Assembly: GCA_041737835.1 (NCBI GenBank) | Contig: JBGSQY010000072.1 | Source: Bythopirellula sp041737835 | Lineage (GTDB): Bacteria; Planctomycetota; Planctomycetia; Pirellulales; Lacipirellulaceae | Length of the DNA stretch: 64,000 bases | Strand: one strand, 5' to 3' | In this document: positions 25,587-35,200 of the stretch, in pieces | Position numbering within the stretch: the stretch's first letter is position 1 | How the letters are laid out: the number at the start of each line of letters is the position of its first letter | The notes under the pieces: model-generated | Seen by the model: the letters and a program-made list of their open reading frames with translations, nothing else | Databases searched by the model: none | Told to the model about the DNA's origin: nothing | Translations under genes and position numbers: made by a program

Positions 25587-26521
25587 GCAGTACGTTTCAC
25601 TATTCCCCGTCAAAGCACGTTCACTACCGAGATCAGGCCGACATCGAGCGCTGCCGCGCGATCAAACGCGAGGATATTGAGAAGCATCCCAATCCCGATT
25701 TTCGGATACGCGTCGTCAAGGATGCCGACTTCGGCTTCATGTTGCTCACAGATATGTATGCACGCATTAAGCAAGCCAGCGAAGAAGGCCGTCAATGTGT
25801 CATGATGATGCCGAACCCTTGCCCAGTTCTTTATCGCGCTCTCTCGCGCCTGATCAACGCGACCAACCAAGACTGTAAACACGTTTGGTTTTTTGCTCTC
25901 GATGAGTATGCGAACGAAGAACGGCAAATTGCACCCGAAGATTGGCCTTTTGGTTTGGTACATTCGATGCTTTCAAGCTTATACGCCAACATCGACGAAC
26001 GACTTCGACCTCCGCGCAAACAAGTGCTTGGCCTTAACAATCAAAATATCGATCACTACTTCGACCTAATGCAAGAGGCTGGTGGTGTCGACATCAGCTA
26101 TACGGGGCCGGGATGGACTGGGCATTTGGCATTTGTCGATCCCGATGCCCCTGAGTTTGCCGGATCTCTCGTAGAATTCAAGCAAATGGGGGCTCGGATT
26201 TGTACCCTCAGCCCATTCACCTTAGCGCAAAACTCCATGCATGGAAGCTTTGGGATGAGTGGTAATGTAGCCGCCGTACCACCCATGGCAGCGACGATTG
26301 GTCCTAAGGAAGTGATCGCTGCCAAGCATCGTTGGGAAATCGCTGCGATTGGAGTTCATGGCACGGCCACGAGCTGGCAGCGGATGATCGCACGTCTCTG
26401 TTATCACGGAAAAGTCACACCCCAGCTACCGTCTTCCATTCATCAAGAATTGCGAACCGATTGCTATATCTCAGAAACAGTTGCCGCCAACATCGAGCCG
26501 AACTGGGACAAGGAATACTAA
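25583..26521 (+). CDS. NagB/glucosamine-6-phosphate isomerase-deaminase family protein, divergent
   Basis: 312 residues. The family core is visible: CVMMMPNPCPVLYRALSRLI (phosphate-binding region), VWFFALDEYANEE (counterpart of the DEY acid/base segment), ISYTGPGWTGHLAFVDPDAP (counterpart of GIGxDGHIAFNEP) and TFGM-like GSFGMSGNVAAVPPMAATIG. In the active-site loop the Asp of DGH is replaced by Thr (TGH) and the Glu of NEP by Asp (VDP), while the His is kept. That makes plain glucosamine-6-phosphate deamination uncertain; an isomerase or deaminase acting on a related amino sugar is plausible. Second in the operon after the NagA-like gene; a 142-base gap follows. Confidence 0.8.
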   Translation: MSSTFHYSPSKHVHYRDQADIERCRAIKREDIEKHPNPDFRIRVVKDADFGFMLLTDMYARIKQASEEGRQCVMMMPNPCPVLYRALSRLINATNQDCKHVWFFALDEYANEERQIAPEDWPFGLVHSMLSSLYANIDERLRPPRKQVLGLNNQNIDHYFDLMQEAGGVDISYTGPGWTGHLAFVDPDAPEFAGSLVEFKQMGARICTLSPFTLAQNSMHGSFGMSGNVAAVPPMAATIGPKEVIAAKHRWEIAAIGVHGTATSWQRMIARLCYHGKVTPQLPSSIHQELRTDCYISETVAANIEPNWDKEY

Positions 26522-26663
26522 ATTTCCACGGCATGATGAGATTCATATTCGTGAACTTTTAGAAAACCACAGCGGAATTCACTTTTGCAGCGTAAATCAG
26601 GGACGCTTGAACTTTAGTTCCGTCCATAAACTTTTAATCATTCAATTACTGGAGTTGGTTTCG

Positions 26664-28052
26664 ATGTCCGTCGCACTCCCCGTTCGCGAAACAGATCATC
26701 TTTCGCCTTGGGCTCATCTTGATATCAATCAGGTGCCCGATATCAAGACCGAACTCCCCGGCCCGCGGTCGCAAGCTTTGCACGCTCGTTGCACGAAGCA
26801 TTTCAAGGGACTCAGCGAACAAGTCAAGCTATTTCCCGTGGCATTCGATTCAGGAAAAGGGTGCGAGCTCGTTGATGTCGATGGCAATCGCTACATCGAC
26901 TTCTCGTCAGGCATTTATGTCACGACGCTCGGCCACTGCCACCCCAAAATTACCGAGGCCGTGCAGCGTGCCGCCGCGACGCTCATGAATTGTCACGACT
27001 TCACCACTGAGATCAAAACGAAACTCGTCGAGAAACTTGCCGAAGTCTTGCCCGGAGATTTGAACGGCTTTCAATTTTATGATTCCGGTACAACGGCCGT
27101 CGAAGCGGGCCAGCGAGTCTTGCGTGCGGCCACCGGCAAGCACGAGATGCTTTCCTGTTTCTACGATTACCACGGTAAAACTTACGGTGGGGTCTCGCTG
27201 GGCCACATTCGCTCGCAAGTCTACGGACCTGTCCGTGCCCCCGGCATGCACATGGTGCCGCGGCCAGACACCTATCGACCTATGTGGGCCAAGGACGACG
27301 GCACGATCGACACCGACAAATACATCGAGTTTTACGATCAATACATCGACAAAGGGACCGTCCACTCGGTCGCGGGATTTGTACTCGAACCAATCCAAGG
27401 TTGGGGTGGCTCAATCATGCCCCCCGACGATTTCTTTCCGAAGCTTCGCGCCTATTGCGACGAGAAGGGCATCCTGATGATGGCCGACGAAGTGCTCACT
27501 AGTTGGGGCCGCACCGGCAAATGGCTCTGCATGGAACACTGGGGAGTAGTGCCGGATGTCGTTTCGATCGGCAAGGGCTTTGGCAACGGCTTTCCCGTCA
27601 CGTGCGTGGCGGTGCGTGAACCGTACAAGGAATCGTTCGAAAAAATCTCCGCTTCAAGTAGCTACGGCGGTAATCCCATGGCTTGTGCGGCGGCACTCGC
27701 CAGCACCGAAGTCATCGAAGAAGAAAAACTGCTCGAACGTGCCACGCACCTCGGTGAGTTGGCACTTCGTCGAATGGAACGAATGAAGACCGAGCATTCA
27801 ATCGTGGGCGATGTTCGCGCCAAGGGCTGCCTCATGGGAATTGAACTCGTAAAAGACAAGGCCACAAAGGAACCCTTCGATGCGGCGGGAAAGATGGTTT
27901 ATCAAAAAGCCTTCCGCAAAGGCTTGGCTTGGATCCCCGCCGGCCACATTCTTCGCATGAGTCCACCGGTGGTCATGGAAGACGACGTTCTGTTTAAAGG
28001 TCTCGATATCATCGACGAAGCGATCGGCGAGACAACACGCGAACTTTCGTAG
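26664..28052 (+). CDS. Class III PLP-dependent aminotransferase
   Basis: 462 residues from the ATG at 26664, which has GGAG nine bases upstream; a longer in-frame start at 26481 would overlap the previous gene and adds low-complexity residues. Class III signature: IDFSSGIYVTTLGHCHPKI near the N-terminus, FYDSGTTAVEAGQRVLRAAT, YHGKTYGG, ADEVLTSWGRTGKW (cofactor Asp) and VSIGKGFGNGFPVT with the Lys that forms the Schiff base. Related to 4-aminobutyrate, ornithine or beta-alanine type aminotransferases; the amino donor cannot be read. Within this operon it could move the amino group of the amino-sugar-like intermediate instead of, or as well as, direct deamination. Cytoplasmic. Confidence 0.88.
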   Translation: MSVALPVRETDHLSPWAHLDINQVPDIKTELPGPRSQALHARCTKHFKGLSEQVKLFPVAFDSGKGCELVDVDGNRYIDFSSGIYVTTLGHCHPKITEAVQRAAATLMNCHDFTTEIKTKLVEKLAEVLPGDLNGFQFYDSGTTAVEAGQRVLRAATGKHEMLSCFYDYHGKTYGGVSLGHIRSQVYGPVRAPGMHMVPRPDTYRPMWAKDDGTIDTDKYIEFYDQYIDKGTVHSVAGFVLEPIQGWGGSIMPPDDFFPKLRAYCDEKGILMMADEVLTSWGRTGKWLCMEHWGVVPDVVSIGKGFGNGFPVTCVAVREPYKESFEKISASSSYGGNPMACAAALASTEVIEEEKLLERATHLGELALRRMERMKTEHSIVGDVRAKGCLMGIELVKDKATKEPFDAAGKMVYQKAFRKGLAWIPAGHILRMSPPVVMEDDVLFKGLDIIDEAIGETTRELS

Positions 28053-28091
28053 TAACAGCTTTCAACAAAAACGAAATCAACAACCCCCATT

Positions 28092-28922
28092 ATGAAGCAA
28101 TACCGCCTTAACCGTTTGTTCAATCCAAAGTCTAATCGCTGCTTCAACGTGGCGGTCGACCACGGCTTTTTTAATGAACCGGGTTTTCTCAATGGCATCG
28201 AAAGCATTGAGGCCACGGTGAAAACACTCGTTGCTGCTGGCCCCGATGCGATTCAGCTCACCGTGGGACAAACTCGCCACTTACAATCTTTACGGGCCGC
28301 GAACAAGCCATCGCTCGTCTTGCGGGTCGACACGGCCAACATCTACGGTCGGAGCTTGCCCGACGCGCGTTTCAGCTTGATGCTCGAGGAAGCAGCCATC
28401 CAAGCCGTACAGCAAGATGCCGCTTGCGTGTGCGTGAATCTGTTTCAGGTCCCAGGCGCACCCGATGTTCATCAACAATGCGTTCAAAATATCATGCGGC
28501 TTAAACGGGAGTGCGACCAGTATGCAATGCCGATGATGGTCGAACCGCTCGCGTTTCGTCCCAACAGCGAAGCGGGTGGATACATGGTCGACGGCGATCT
28601 TACCAAGATTCTTCATCTGGTAAGGCAAGCCGTCGAACTCGGTGCGAATATCATCAAAGCCGACCCTACGGACGACCCGTTGGAATATCACCGAGTAGTC
28701 GAAGGGGCAGGGGGAATTCCCGTCTTGGTTCGTGGTGGTGGAAAAGTTTCCGATCGGGAAATAATCGAGCGCACCCTCGCGCTGCGCGGACAAGGTATCT
28801 CCGGCCTCGTTTATGGTCGGAATGTCATCCAACACCAAAGCCCCAAAAAAATCACGAAGGTTATGCTTGCTTTGCTGCATGAGGACGCAACGGTCGATCA
28901 GGCACTTGCTATTCTGGAGTAG
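28092..28922 (+). CDS. DhnA/LsrF-like class I aldolase
   Basis: 276 residues with the TIM-barrel pattern of the DeoC/FbaB/LacD aldolase group: NVAVDHGFFNEPGFLNGI at strand 1, MMVEPLAFRPNSEAGG, then GANIIKADPTDDPLEYH with the Lys expected to form the Schiff base, PVLVRGGGKVSD and ISGLVYGRNVIQHQSP (phosphate-binding GR-N at the barrel end). It should cleave a phosphorylated ketose or keto-acid formed by the upstream enzymes. The gene follows the aminotransferase after 39 bases and is last in the operon. Closest functional class (LsrF, FbaB, Rhamnulose-1-P-like) cannot be fixed. Confidence 0.82.
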   Translation: MKQYRLNRLFNPKSNRCFNVAVDHGFFNEPGFLNGIESIEATVKTLVAAGPDAIQLTVGQTRHLQSLRAANKPSLVLRVDTANIYGRSLPDARFSLMLEEAAIQAVQQDAACVCVNLFQVPGAPDVHQQCVQNIMRLKRECDQYAMPMMVEPLAFRPNSEAGGYMVDGDLTKILHLVRQAVELGANIIKADPTDDPLEYHRVVEGAGGIPVLVRGGGKVSDREIIERTLALRGQGISGLVYGRNVIQHQSPKKITKVMLALLHEDATVDQALAILE

Positions 28923-28958
28923 CGTGAATTCGCATTGTATTCCAAAGTTGCAAACGAA

Positions 28959-29216
28959 TTAATAAGATTTCATCGTGATCCCAGGCCAGTCATCGGTACG
29001 AAAGGGTGAGGCGGGCAAGCCCGCGCGATTCTTTAAATTGCAAACGGGATTATTTGCCCAACCATAACGCACAGCCATTGGCTGAGTAATCTCACTGTTT
29101 GACACTTCGACTTGATTCCACGCGATAATTCTGGCCTGAGCGGGCACAAACTTGCGGTCTTGCGTGACATTTTTCGGTAATGCTGTTCTTGCATTCGGCG
29201 AGCTGAAGTAAAGGAC
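28959..29216 (-). pseudogene. Sialate O-acetylesterase C-terminal remnant
   Basis: The minus-strand frame ending at 28959 reads DRKFVPAQARIIAW, EVSNSEITQPMAVRYGWANN and PVCNLKNRAGLPASPFRTDD, then WPGITMKSY-stop. The AVRYGWANNPVCNL and GLPASPFRTDDWPG blocks are the well-known C-terminus of sialate O-acetylesterase (SASA) proteins common in planctomycetes. Upstream, homology fades (SSPNARTALPKN) and no start or catalytic domain is present, so only the tail is left. It lies just inside the right attachment scar and points away from it. Confidence 0.65.
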
Positions 29217-29484
29217 GCCAAGCGCGTTAGCTAAGTTATCAGCGACGTGGCATGTGGAAAAGCGTCAACAACTCGACGCTCCCGCCAAACGGCGAGACAC
29301 TCCAGAAACCGGCCGTTTGTTGAACATTGGTTAGGCGACCATTAGCCCGCGACTGATCTCCGCGATCAAAAGCCTACATGGTCAGGTTTCAAGTCGGGAA
29401 TGGGGTGGAAATTCTTGGACAGAATCGCTATTCTTGGAAGTAGAAGACACTAGTTTTCGAGGAATTTCATATAAGGCTCTGTTT

Positions 29485-29528
29485 CTCTTAATCAGTAGGT
29501 TGTTGGTTCGATTCCAACAGGGAGCACT
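29485..29528 (+). repeat. Right attachment-site scar: 3' part of tRNA-Lys(CTT)
   Basis: Perfect 44-base copy of 19285-19328: anticodon loop, T-arm and acceptor 3' strand of tRNA-Lys without the 5' half. The four bases before it (GTTT versus CTGC on the left) differ, defining the left edge of the identity. Confidence 0.8.
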
Positions 29529-30178
29529 TTCTTAAGTTGTTTCGAGAATAGCTGTTAGCTTCTGCGATGTCCTTCTCCACGATATCTGTGCCTATTCTCA
29601 AAGGTGCAATGTGTCGCAACAAGTTGCAATCTCGCGAAGGTGGTCGGACAAGCTACGGGCAAGCGGAACCCGACGAGAGAACAAGTGGGGAACAAGTGGA
29701 AGCGATATTCTGAGGAGTTTCTGTTCTCGTTCCACGATCCACACGGCCAAAAGGCTCGTTGTGAGAAGCCGAGTTGAAGAGATTCCAGCAGCGTTTTAAA
29801 AAAGTGATATCCAAGACTCCCGTAAAACGTCTGATCAGATATTGCAATGGGTAGTGTATTGTTCACCACCTGTGGTCATGGGACGCAACTTTTGAGTGGA
29901 TCAAAGAATGGAAATGCGGTTCCCCAGGGCGAATGTCTAGGCCTTTCTAGCATTTGAAGCTGGAAGACAACCCTCCCGGTCCCTTTTACAGCTAGCGAAG
30001 CGCCGCAGCTGGACAGCACGCCGAAAAACGTCAAGTAGTCCCCAATCGCTACAGACACGGGGAGGCACGATGTTAAGATTGTAACACTTGTCGGCCTGGA
30101 TCGGTTTCAAGTTCAACCCATCTGGGACTTTTCGGCTTCGTGTATGAAGCTTCACTACACTCCTGAGCGGTTTGTCTA
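29529..30178. other. Gene-free flank outside the right attachment scar
   Basis: 650 bases without a supported gene. Only short overlapping frames on both strands are seen, with no domain, signal or ribosome site. The promoter of the PEP-CTERM gene should be in the last 150 bases. Confidence 0.4.
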
Positions 30179-30940
30179 ATGAAAAAAAATCTGTCTGTGT
30201 CTTTCTTTTGCCTCTTTGCAGGATTGCTGTGGTCCTGCCTAATGCCGAGCTTCAGTTCGGCAGTTGAAGTCATCACTGTTCGTAGCGGTCAATCGGGTGG
30301 TGTTCCCGGTGCCCCAGGTTCACTCGATGATATCGTGAATTTCGACCCGTGGGGAAATCCTGGTGGATTGCCTGTTTTAGGAACTCCATTTACACCGGCA
30401 GACTATGCCGCCACCAATGCTGGTCCCAGCGCAAGAGTGATCACTCCTTTGTCAGTTTGGATGGGAGGAGCAGTCGCGCCGCTGAGTGATCCGCTCGCTC
30501 GCTGGATCAATTTTGAATACGATCCCTCGAGTGGTTATGGCATTCCCGCAGGATCCGCACTTTATGCCGTCCCCTTTTTCATCAACTCGGCCACCTTCTC
30601 TAACGCAACGTTGGTCGTGGAAGGTGGTGTCGACGATTGGCTCGGTGATGCTCTCGGTGGAGGACCAAACCCCGATGGTCTCTACGTGAACGGTGTTCCC
30701 AGCGGTCTGTCGACTCTGACACCTGCCGACTTCAACTATGGAGTCCCCACGACGCATATTGTGGATATTACGGCGAACGTGGCCCCCGGGCAGAACTATT
30801 TGTATTTTTATCAGCGCGATGGGGGTATCGGAGTCAGCGGACTCATCTTTAGCGCGACAATCACCGTAGTGCCCGAGCCAAGTTCTCTGGGACTACTCGT
30901 GATCGGCTTGGCATTCGCGTTCAAGCGGCGTTTGGTTTAG
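30179..30940 (+). CDS. PEP-CTERM sorted exported protein
   Basis: 253 residues. The signal peptide (NLSVSFFCLFAGLLWSCLMP) and the C-terminal VPEPSSLGLLVIGLAFAFKR form the pair of targeting signals for export followed by PEP-CTERM/exosortase-type processing: a P-E-P motif, one hydrophobic span and a basic end. The mature part is beta-rich and Gly/Asn/Pro rich (NPGGLPVLGTPFTPADYAAT; VVEGGVDDWLGDALGGG), a probable surface or matrix adhesin-like domain, not otherwise recognised. It is a single gene with its own terminator. The exosortase is not in the window. Confidence 0.85.
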   Translation: MKKNLSVSFFCLFAGLLWSCLMPSFSSAVEVITVRSGQSGGVPGAPGSLDDIVNFDPWGNPGGLPVLGTPFTPADYAATNAGPSARVITPLSVWMGGAVAPLSDPLARWINFEYDPSSGYGIPAGSALYAVPFFINSATFSNATLVVEGGVDDWLGDALGGGPNPDGLYVNGVPSGLSTLTPADFNYGVPTTHIVDITANVAPGQNYLYFYQRDGGIGVSGLIFSATITVVPEPSSLGLLVIGLAFAFKRRLV

Positions 30941-30970
30941 CTCGACTTCACACTAAAATTGAAAAACGAC

Positions 30971-31016
30971 ACTGCGTACAGGTGACTGCGAGTTGCCTGT
31001 GCGCAGTTACTTTTGT
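30971..31016 (+). terminator. Rho-independent terminator after the PEP-CTERM gene
   Basis: ACTGCGTACAGG (30971-30982) pairs with CCTGTGCGCAGT (30996-31007), twelve base pairs with one G-T, followed by TACTTTTGTT. It lies 30 bases after the stop codon. Confidence 0.75.
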
Positions 31017-31356
31017 TCGACTTAGAGAACGCAGGTGAATGCGGATTTAAGAGACATATTAGAAGATGGGCGTCTTTTGAACCGTTCGTATTTCGGCACT
31101 CGTCTCCGTATGTCGTTCTGGCGAAAAGTCTTCGGACAACGGTGTGTCAAAACTCATGTCTTCAATCAAAAATTCCGAGCATCAACCTCAGCAGATTGCG
31201 CTCAGGCGTAACTCATACCGGGGAAAAGCGACCGACCGCAGATCGAGCCTGCCAAGAGCGCCGTCAAATAGAGTATCGCTGCTGCCTGCAACAGGCCGCG
31301 TTCGTGACCTAAAGCATCTTCGGAGTCGGTCGTTCTTTCATTGATTGTTCAGTTGG
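31017..31356. other. Intergenic, no gene seen
   Basis: 340 bases between the terminator and the end of the response-regulator gene. Short frames here lack any supporting signal, and no clear terminator for the minus-strand signalling operon was found. Confidence 0.4.
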
Positions 31357-32280
31357 CTAGGAGGAAGAAATAACATCCAAAACCTCGACTCGGTTTCGCC
31401 CGTTACCCTTCGCCTGATAGAGTGCGGCATCTGCGAGACTTATCAGTTCTGGCGCGTCGATATAGTTTTCGGCCCGCACCTCTGCAACTCCAATACTAAG
31501 CGTGGTACGAATCGTAGATAGAGGTGATTCAACAATCAGGCGAGCTACACCATCACGCAAACGCTCCGCACATTGGAGAGACTCACTAAGGTTGCATCCA
31601 GGCATAACAACAAGAAATTCCTCTCCGCCATAGCGCCCCACAGAGTCGTAATCGCGAGTCGTCTCGAGTAATGCTGAGGCGATTCCCCGCAGCACTCGAT
31701 CACCGGTAGGATGCCCATACGTATCGTTAATAAGTTTGAAGTGGTCGATGTCGGCAATCGCTATCCCAAGAGACTTGTGTTCTCGCTTTGCGCGGCTTAG
31801 TTCGCCGTCCAAAACATTTAAGATGGAAGCTCGGTTGAGGAGCTTAGTAAGATGATCCCGAGTCGCCTGTTCGCGCAACACTTCACGAGATCTTATCAAC
31901 TCCTCTTGCAGTTGAACGATGCGCTCGCCTGCGTGCAAGCGCACTTTAAGCTCTGCCGAATCAAAGGGCTTGGTGAGGTAATCGTCTGCGCCTGCTTCCA
32001 ATCCCCCAATAATTTCATCCGGCGCACTCTTGCCCGTGAGCAATATAATGTAGATGTATGGCTCGGAGTTTTTTTGTCGAATCTCGCGACACAGCTGCAT
32101 GCCATCCTTGCCGGGCATCGACCAGTCCAAGATTGCAATCTGTGGAGGATCATCCGAAAATAGCTCCCTTGAAGCTTCAGTACCGTCTGACGCAACAGCC
32201 ACCTGATAGCCCCAGAAATTCAGCGTTGATTCAAGCAGCCGCCGCAGAATGGGATCATCATCAGCAATCAAAACTTTCAT
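31357..32280 (-). CDS. REC-GGDEF response regulator (PleD-like diguanylate cyclase)
   Basis: 307 residues. An N-terminal receiver domain (VLIADDDPILRRLL; D52 in AILDWSMPGKDG as phosphoacceptor; LLTGKSAPDEII; Lys in LTKPFDSAELK) is joined by a short coiled coil to a GGDEF domain (DHLTKLLNRASI, DIDHFKLINDTYGHPTGD, GRYGGEEFLVVMPG). The inhibitory RxxD site is intact (RDYDSVGRYGGEEF), so feedback control by c-di-GMP is expected. The start overlaps the stop of the hybrid kinase gene by four bases, which makes that kinase the obvious phosphodonor. Cytoplasmic; output is c-di-GMP. Confidence 0.93.
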   Translation of the reverse strand: MKVLIADDDPILRRLLESTLNFWGYQVAVASDGTEASRELFSDDPPQIAILDWSMPGKDGMQLCREIRQKNSEPYIYIILLTGKSAPDEIIGGLEAGADDYLTKPFDSAELKVRLHAGERIVQLQEELIRSREVLREQATRDHLTKLLNRASILNVLDGELSRAKREHKSLGIAIADIDHFKLINDTYGHPTGDRVLRGIASALLETTRDYDSVGRYGGEEFLVVMPGCNLSESLQCAERLRDGVARLIVESPLSTIRTTLSIGVAEVRAENYIDAPELISLADAALYQAKGNGRNRVEVLDVISSS

Positions 32281-35200
32281 TGTTGTTTACTCACTTGATG
32301 TGAAGAAAGTGCGTTCACTAGTCGGTCCATCTCACTTTTAAGGCAGACGAGAGAGTCGTTTAACTGTTCAAATGACTCCTCTCGGCTACCCTGTTCCAGT
32401 AGATCAGCAACCCCTGCGGCAGACTCGGCACCAATGTTGAGCATTGCTCCCTTGAGCGCATGGGTGCCTCGCTCAATTGCTTGCCGGTCACGTCGTGCCA
32501 CAGCCGCCTCGATCTCTAAAAACATTTGTGGCGAGGTCTCTAAGAAGAGTTCGATGAGTTCATCCAGAAGTTGCAAGTCGTGTTCAACTCGCAAATAGAG
32601 GCCTTCAAAATCAACCGTGGATAATTGGTCGCTGATTGGCTCTCTTATTTCAGAATCGGCATCTCCTTTCGACTTTGCCTGATTCTGAAGTTGTGAAACC
32701 GGTTGAGACGACCCTGCCAGCCGACCGATAGTTTCTAGCAATTCAGGTATCACGATTGGCTTCGATAGATAGGCGTCCATTCCAGCATCGAAGCACCTTT
32801 GCTGGTCCCCTTTGTAGGCGTGTGACGTCATGGCGATAATCGGCGTATGCTTGCCTATGGTTATCTCCAAGTCCCGAATTTTCACTGTGGCTTCCAGCCC
32901 ATCCAAAACTGGCATTTGCACGTCCATGAGCACAAGATCGAAATAATCGCTCAAGTACGCACTGATTGCTTCGTTGCCGTCATTGGCGACGGTTACTTGG
33001 TGGCCATGATTTTCGAGTATGCCGACAGCGACAAGTTGGTTCACGGGATTATCTTCTGCCAGTAAAATTTTAAAAGTTGGTGTAATCTCCAGTTTAGTTA
33101 AGGAGTCCTGTGCGTTTACTTTTGTTGTCGTGGGGATATTTCCGAAGGAAGTACGACCGTCCATGCAATTACTAATTGCATGATAGAGATCGGCGGCTTT
33201 GATCGGCTTGATCAAATAGGAGGCTATCCCCAATGCCCGACATCGTGCCGCATCACCTTGCCGGTCAGCTGAAGTAAGCATCATAATGGCGGGTGGTGTG
33301 GTCGAAGAATTCAAACACAATTGTTCTACCAGCGTAAAGCCGTCCATTTCAGGCATCACGGCATCGACAAGCACAAGTTGGTAGGGCTCGCCCGCCGCTA
33401 GCTTTCGGTTGAATTCTTCAAGCGCCTCTGGCCCTGAGGTGGCCGTTCTGGGCACGGCCCGACATTGCCTAAGCATTTCGTCCAGTACACGGAGATTGGT
33501 TGCATTGTCGTCAACAATCAACACGGCAATCCCGGCAAGCTTAGTGAGATCGGCATCCAAAGCTGGCGATTTTAACAAGCGAGCTTGAGCAAACCGTGCT
33601 TGAAAGAAGAACTTGCTCCCAAGTCCAATCTTGCTACTGACAGCGAGCTTTCCGCCCATGAGGGCGACGAGTTTTGATGAAATCGACAGCCCGAGACCGG
33701 TTCCACCATATTTACGAGTCGTCGATGTATCGGCTTGCTCGAACGGATCGAAAATCGCAATCTGCTTTTCCCTTGCGATGCCAATGCCCGTATCAATCAC
33801 GGCAAATGCGATTTCGCAATCCTCTTCACTCTGACTCACCATGCTTGCCTGCAAGATGACTTCACCGGAATCCGTAAACTTAATGGCGTTTCCCACCAAA
33901 TTGATGATCACTTGGCGTAGTCGATTCGGATCCCCCACAACGTATCTGGGAACATCGGCGCTGATGTCACATGTCACTTCAAGCCCTTTGCAATGTGCTC
34001 GATGTGCGAGCGGCTTGAGTGTGTCTTGCAGCAGGTCAGGAAGCTCAAACTCTACGGGGTCGAGTTCCATATGCCCGGCCTCAATCTTGGAATAGTCGAG
34101 GATATCGTTAATGATCGTCATCAATGACTCTGCTGACAACTTGACCAACTTAAGCGACTCACGTTGCTCGTCACTCAGCTCCGTGTCGAGCAACAGCTCG
34201 GTCATCCCGAGGACTCCATTCATGGGGGTGCGGATCTCATGACTCATATTCGCCAAAAACTCACTTTTGGCACGGTTCGCAGCGTCGGCTGCATCCTTGG
34301 CTGCTTCGAGTTCCTCATTCATGCGGCGTTGATCGTCGATGTCGGTTGTCGTTCCGTACCACTTTGTAATCCGGCCATCGGGGCCTCGCATTGGCACGCC
34401 GCGCGCTAGATGCCAGCGATAACTACCGTCGCTTGCTCGGCGGACACGATATTCAACGCTGTATAGATCACCTGTTTTGAGTGCTGCGTGCCAACATTGT
34501 TTCGCTTTTTCTCGATCGTCAGGATGCAAGATTTCTAGCCAACCGTCGACTAAATCTGGATTCGTGTCGCAATCTGTATATTCAATCCAGCGTTGATTAA
34601 AGTAATCGACAGTACCACAAGGCAAAGTCGACCAGACCATTTGCGGCATCGCTTCGGCCAACGCACGATATTGTTGCTCACTAGCCTTAAGAGCCTGATG
34701 CGATTCGCGTAAACTTGCGAATGCCCTCGCAGTTTCTTGTTGAGAAACCTTGATAGCTGTGATGTTCTCGTGCGATACAACCAAGCGGATATTGCCAGGT
34801 CCCGTGAACCGCGACACGCGGATTTGGAACCACCTTGACTCTGTCTTCGATTTGCATGGGTATTCAAACTCAAATTCGGATTCTCTGCCGTCCAGAATTG
34901 CACGGATACGGGCGGCTACGGTGGCAGCATCACTTGAGCCCAATTTTGCGGATCGATCACAAACCTCAAGATAATTGACATTGCTCAGGAGGGCAGGGCC
35001 GGCGCCGTTGGCTTCCGCGTAGTTCCGCCAGGCTCGGTTTGTCGCAATGATCATCCCTGTCTCGTCCAGAATCGCAATATGTGATCGCAATGCATCCAGA
35101 GTCGATTGAGATAATCGATTTGATTCGAAAAGGGCTGCTTCTGCTAGGCTGCGAGTGCGGTGATGACGTTCCATGGCATACGCGGTTCCAATCACAAGGA

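Larger units (their letters stand above)
19285..29528. mobile_element. Putative integrated island bounded by tRNA-Lys 3' fragments
   Basis: Two perfect 44-base direct repeats, 10,200 bases apart, enclose this segment. Each repeat corresponds to the anticodon loop to acceptor end of a tRNA-Lys, the usual crossover region for tyrosine-recombinase elements. An integrase N-terminal remnant lies just inside the left repeat, followed by a small partition-like gene. The cargo is a sugar/amide catabolic cluster (20.8-28.9 kb) and a truncated esterase. No complete integrase or transfer gene remains, so the element appears immobile. Neither repeat has the 5' half of the tRNA, so the intact gene must be elsewhere. 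Confidence 0.6.

Noticed and set aside
26481..26663. Upstream extension of the aminotransferase frame
   Set aside because: It overlaps the NagB-like gene and lacks homology; the ATG at 26664 has a good ribosome site.
29555..30155. Several short frames outside the right attachment scar
   Set aside because: They overlap each other on one strand and have no supporting signal.
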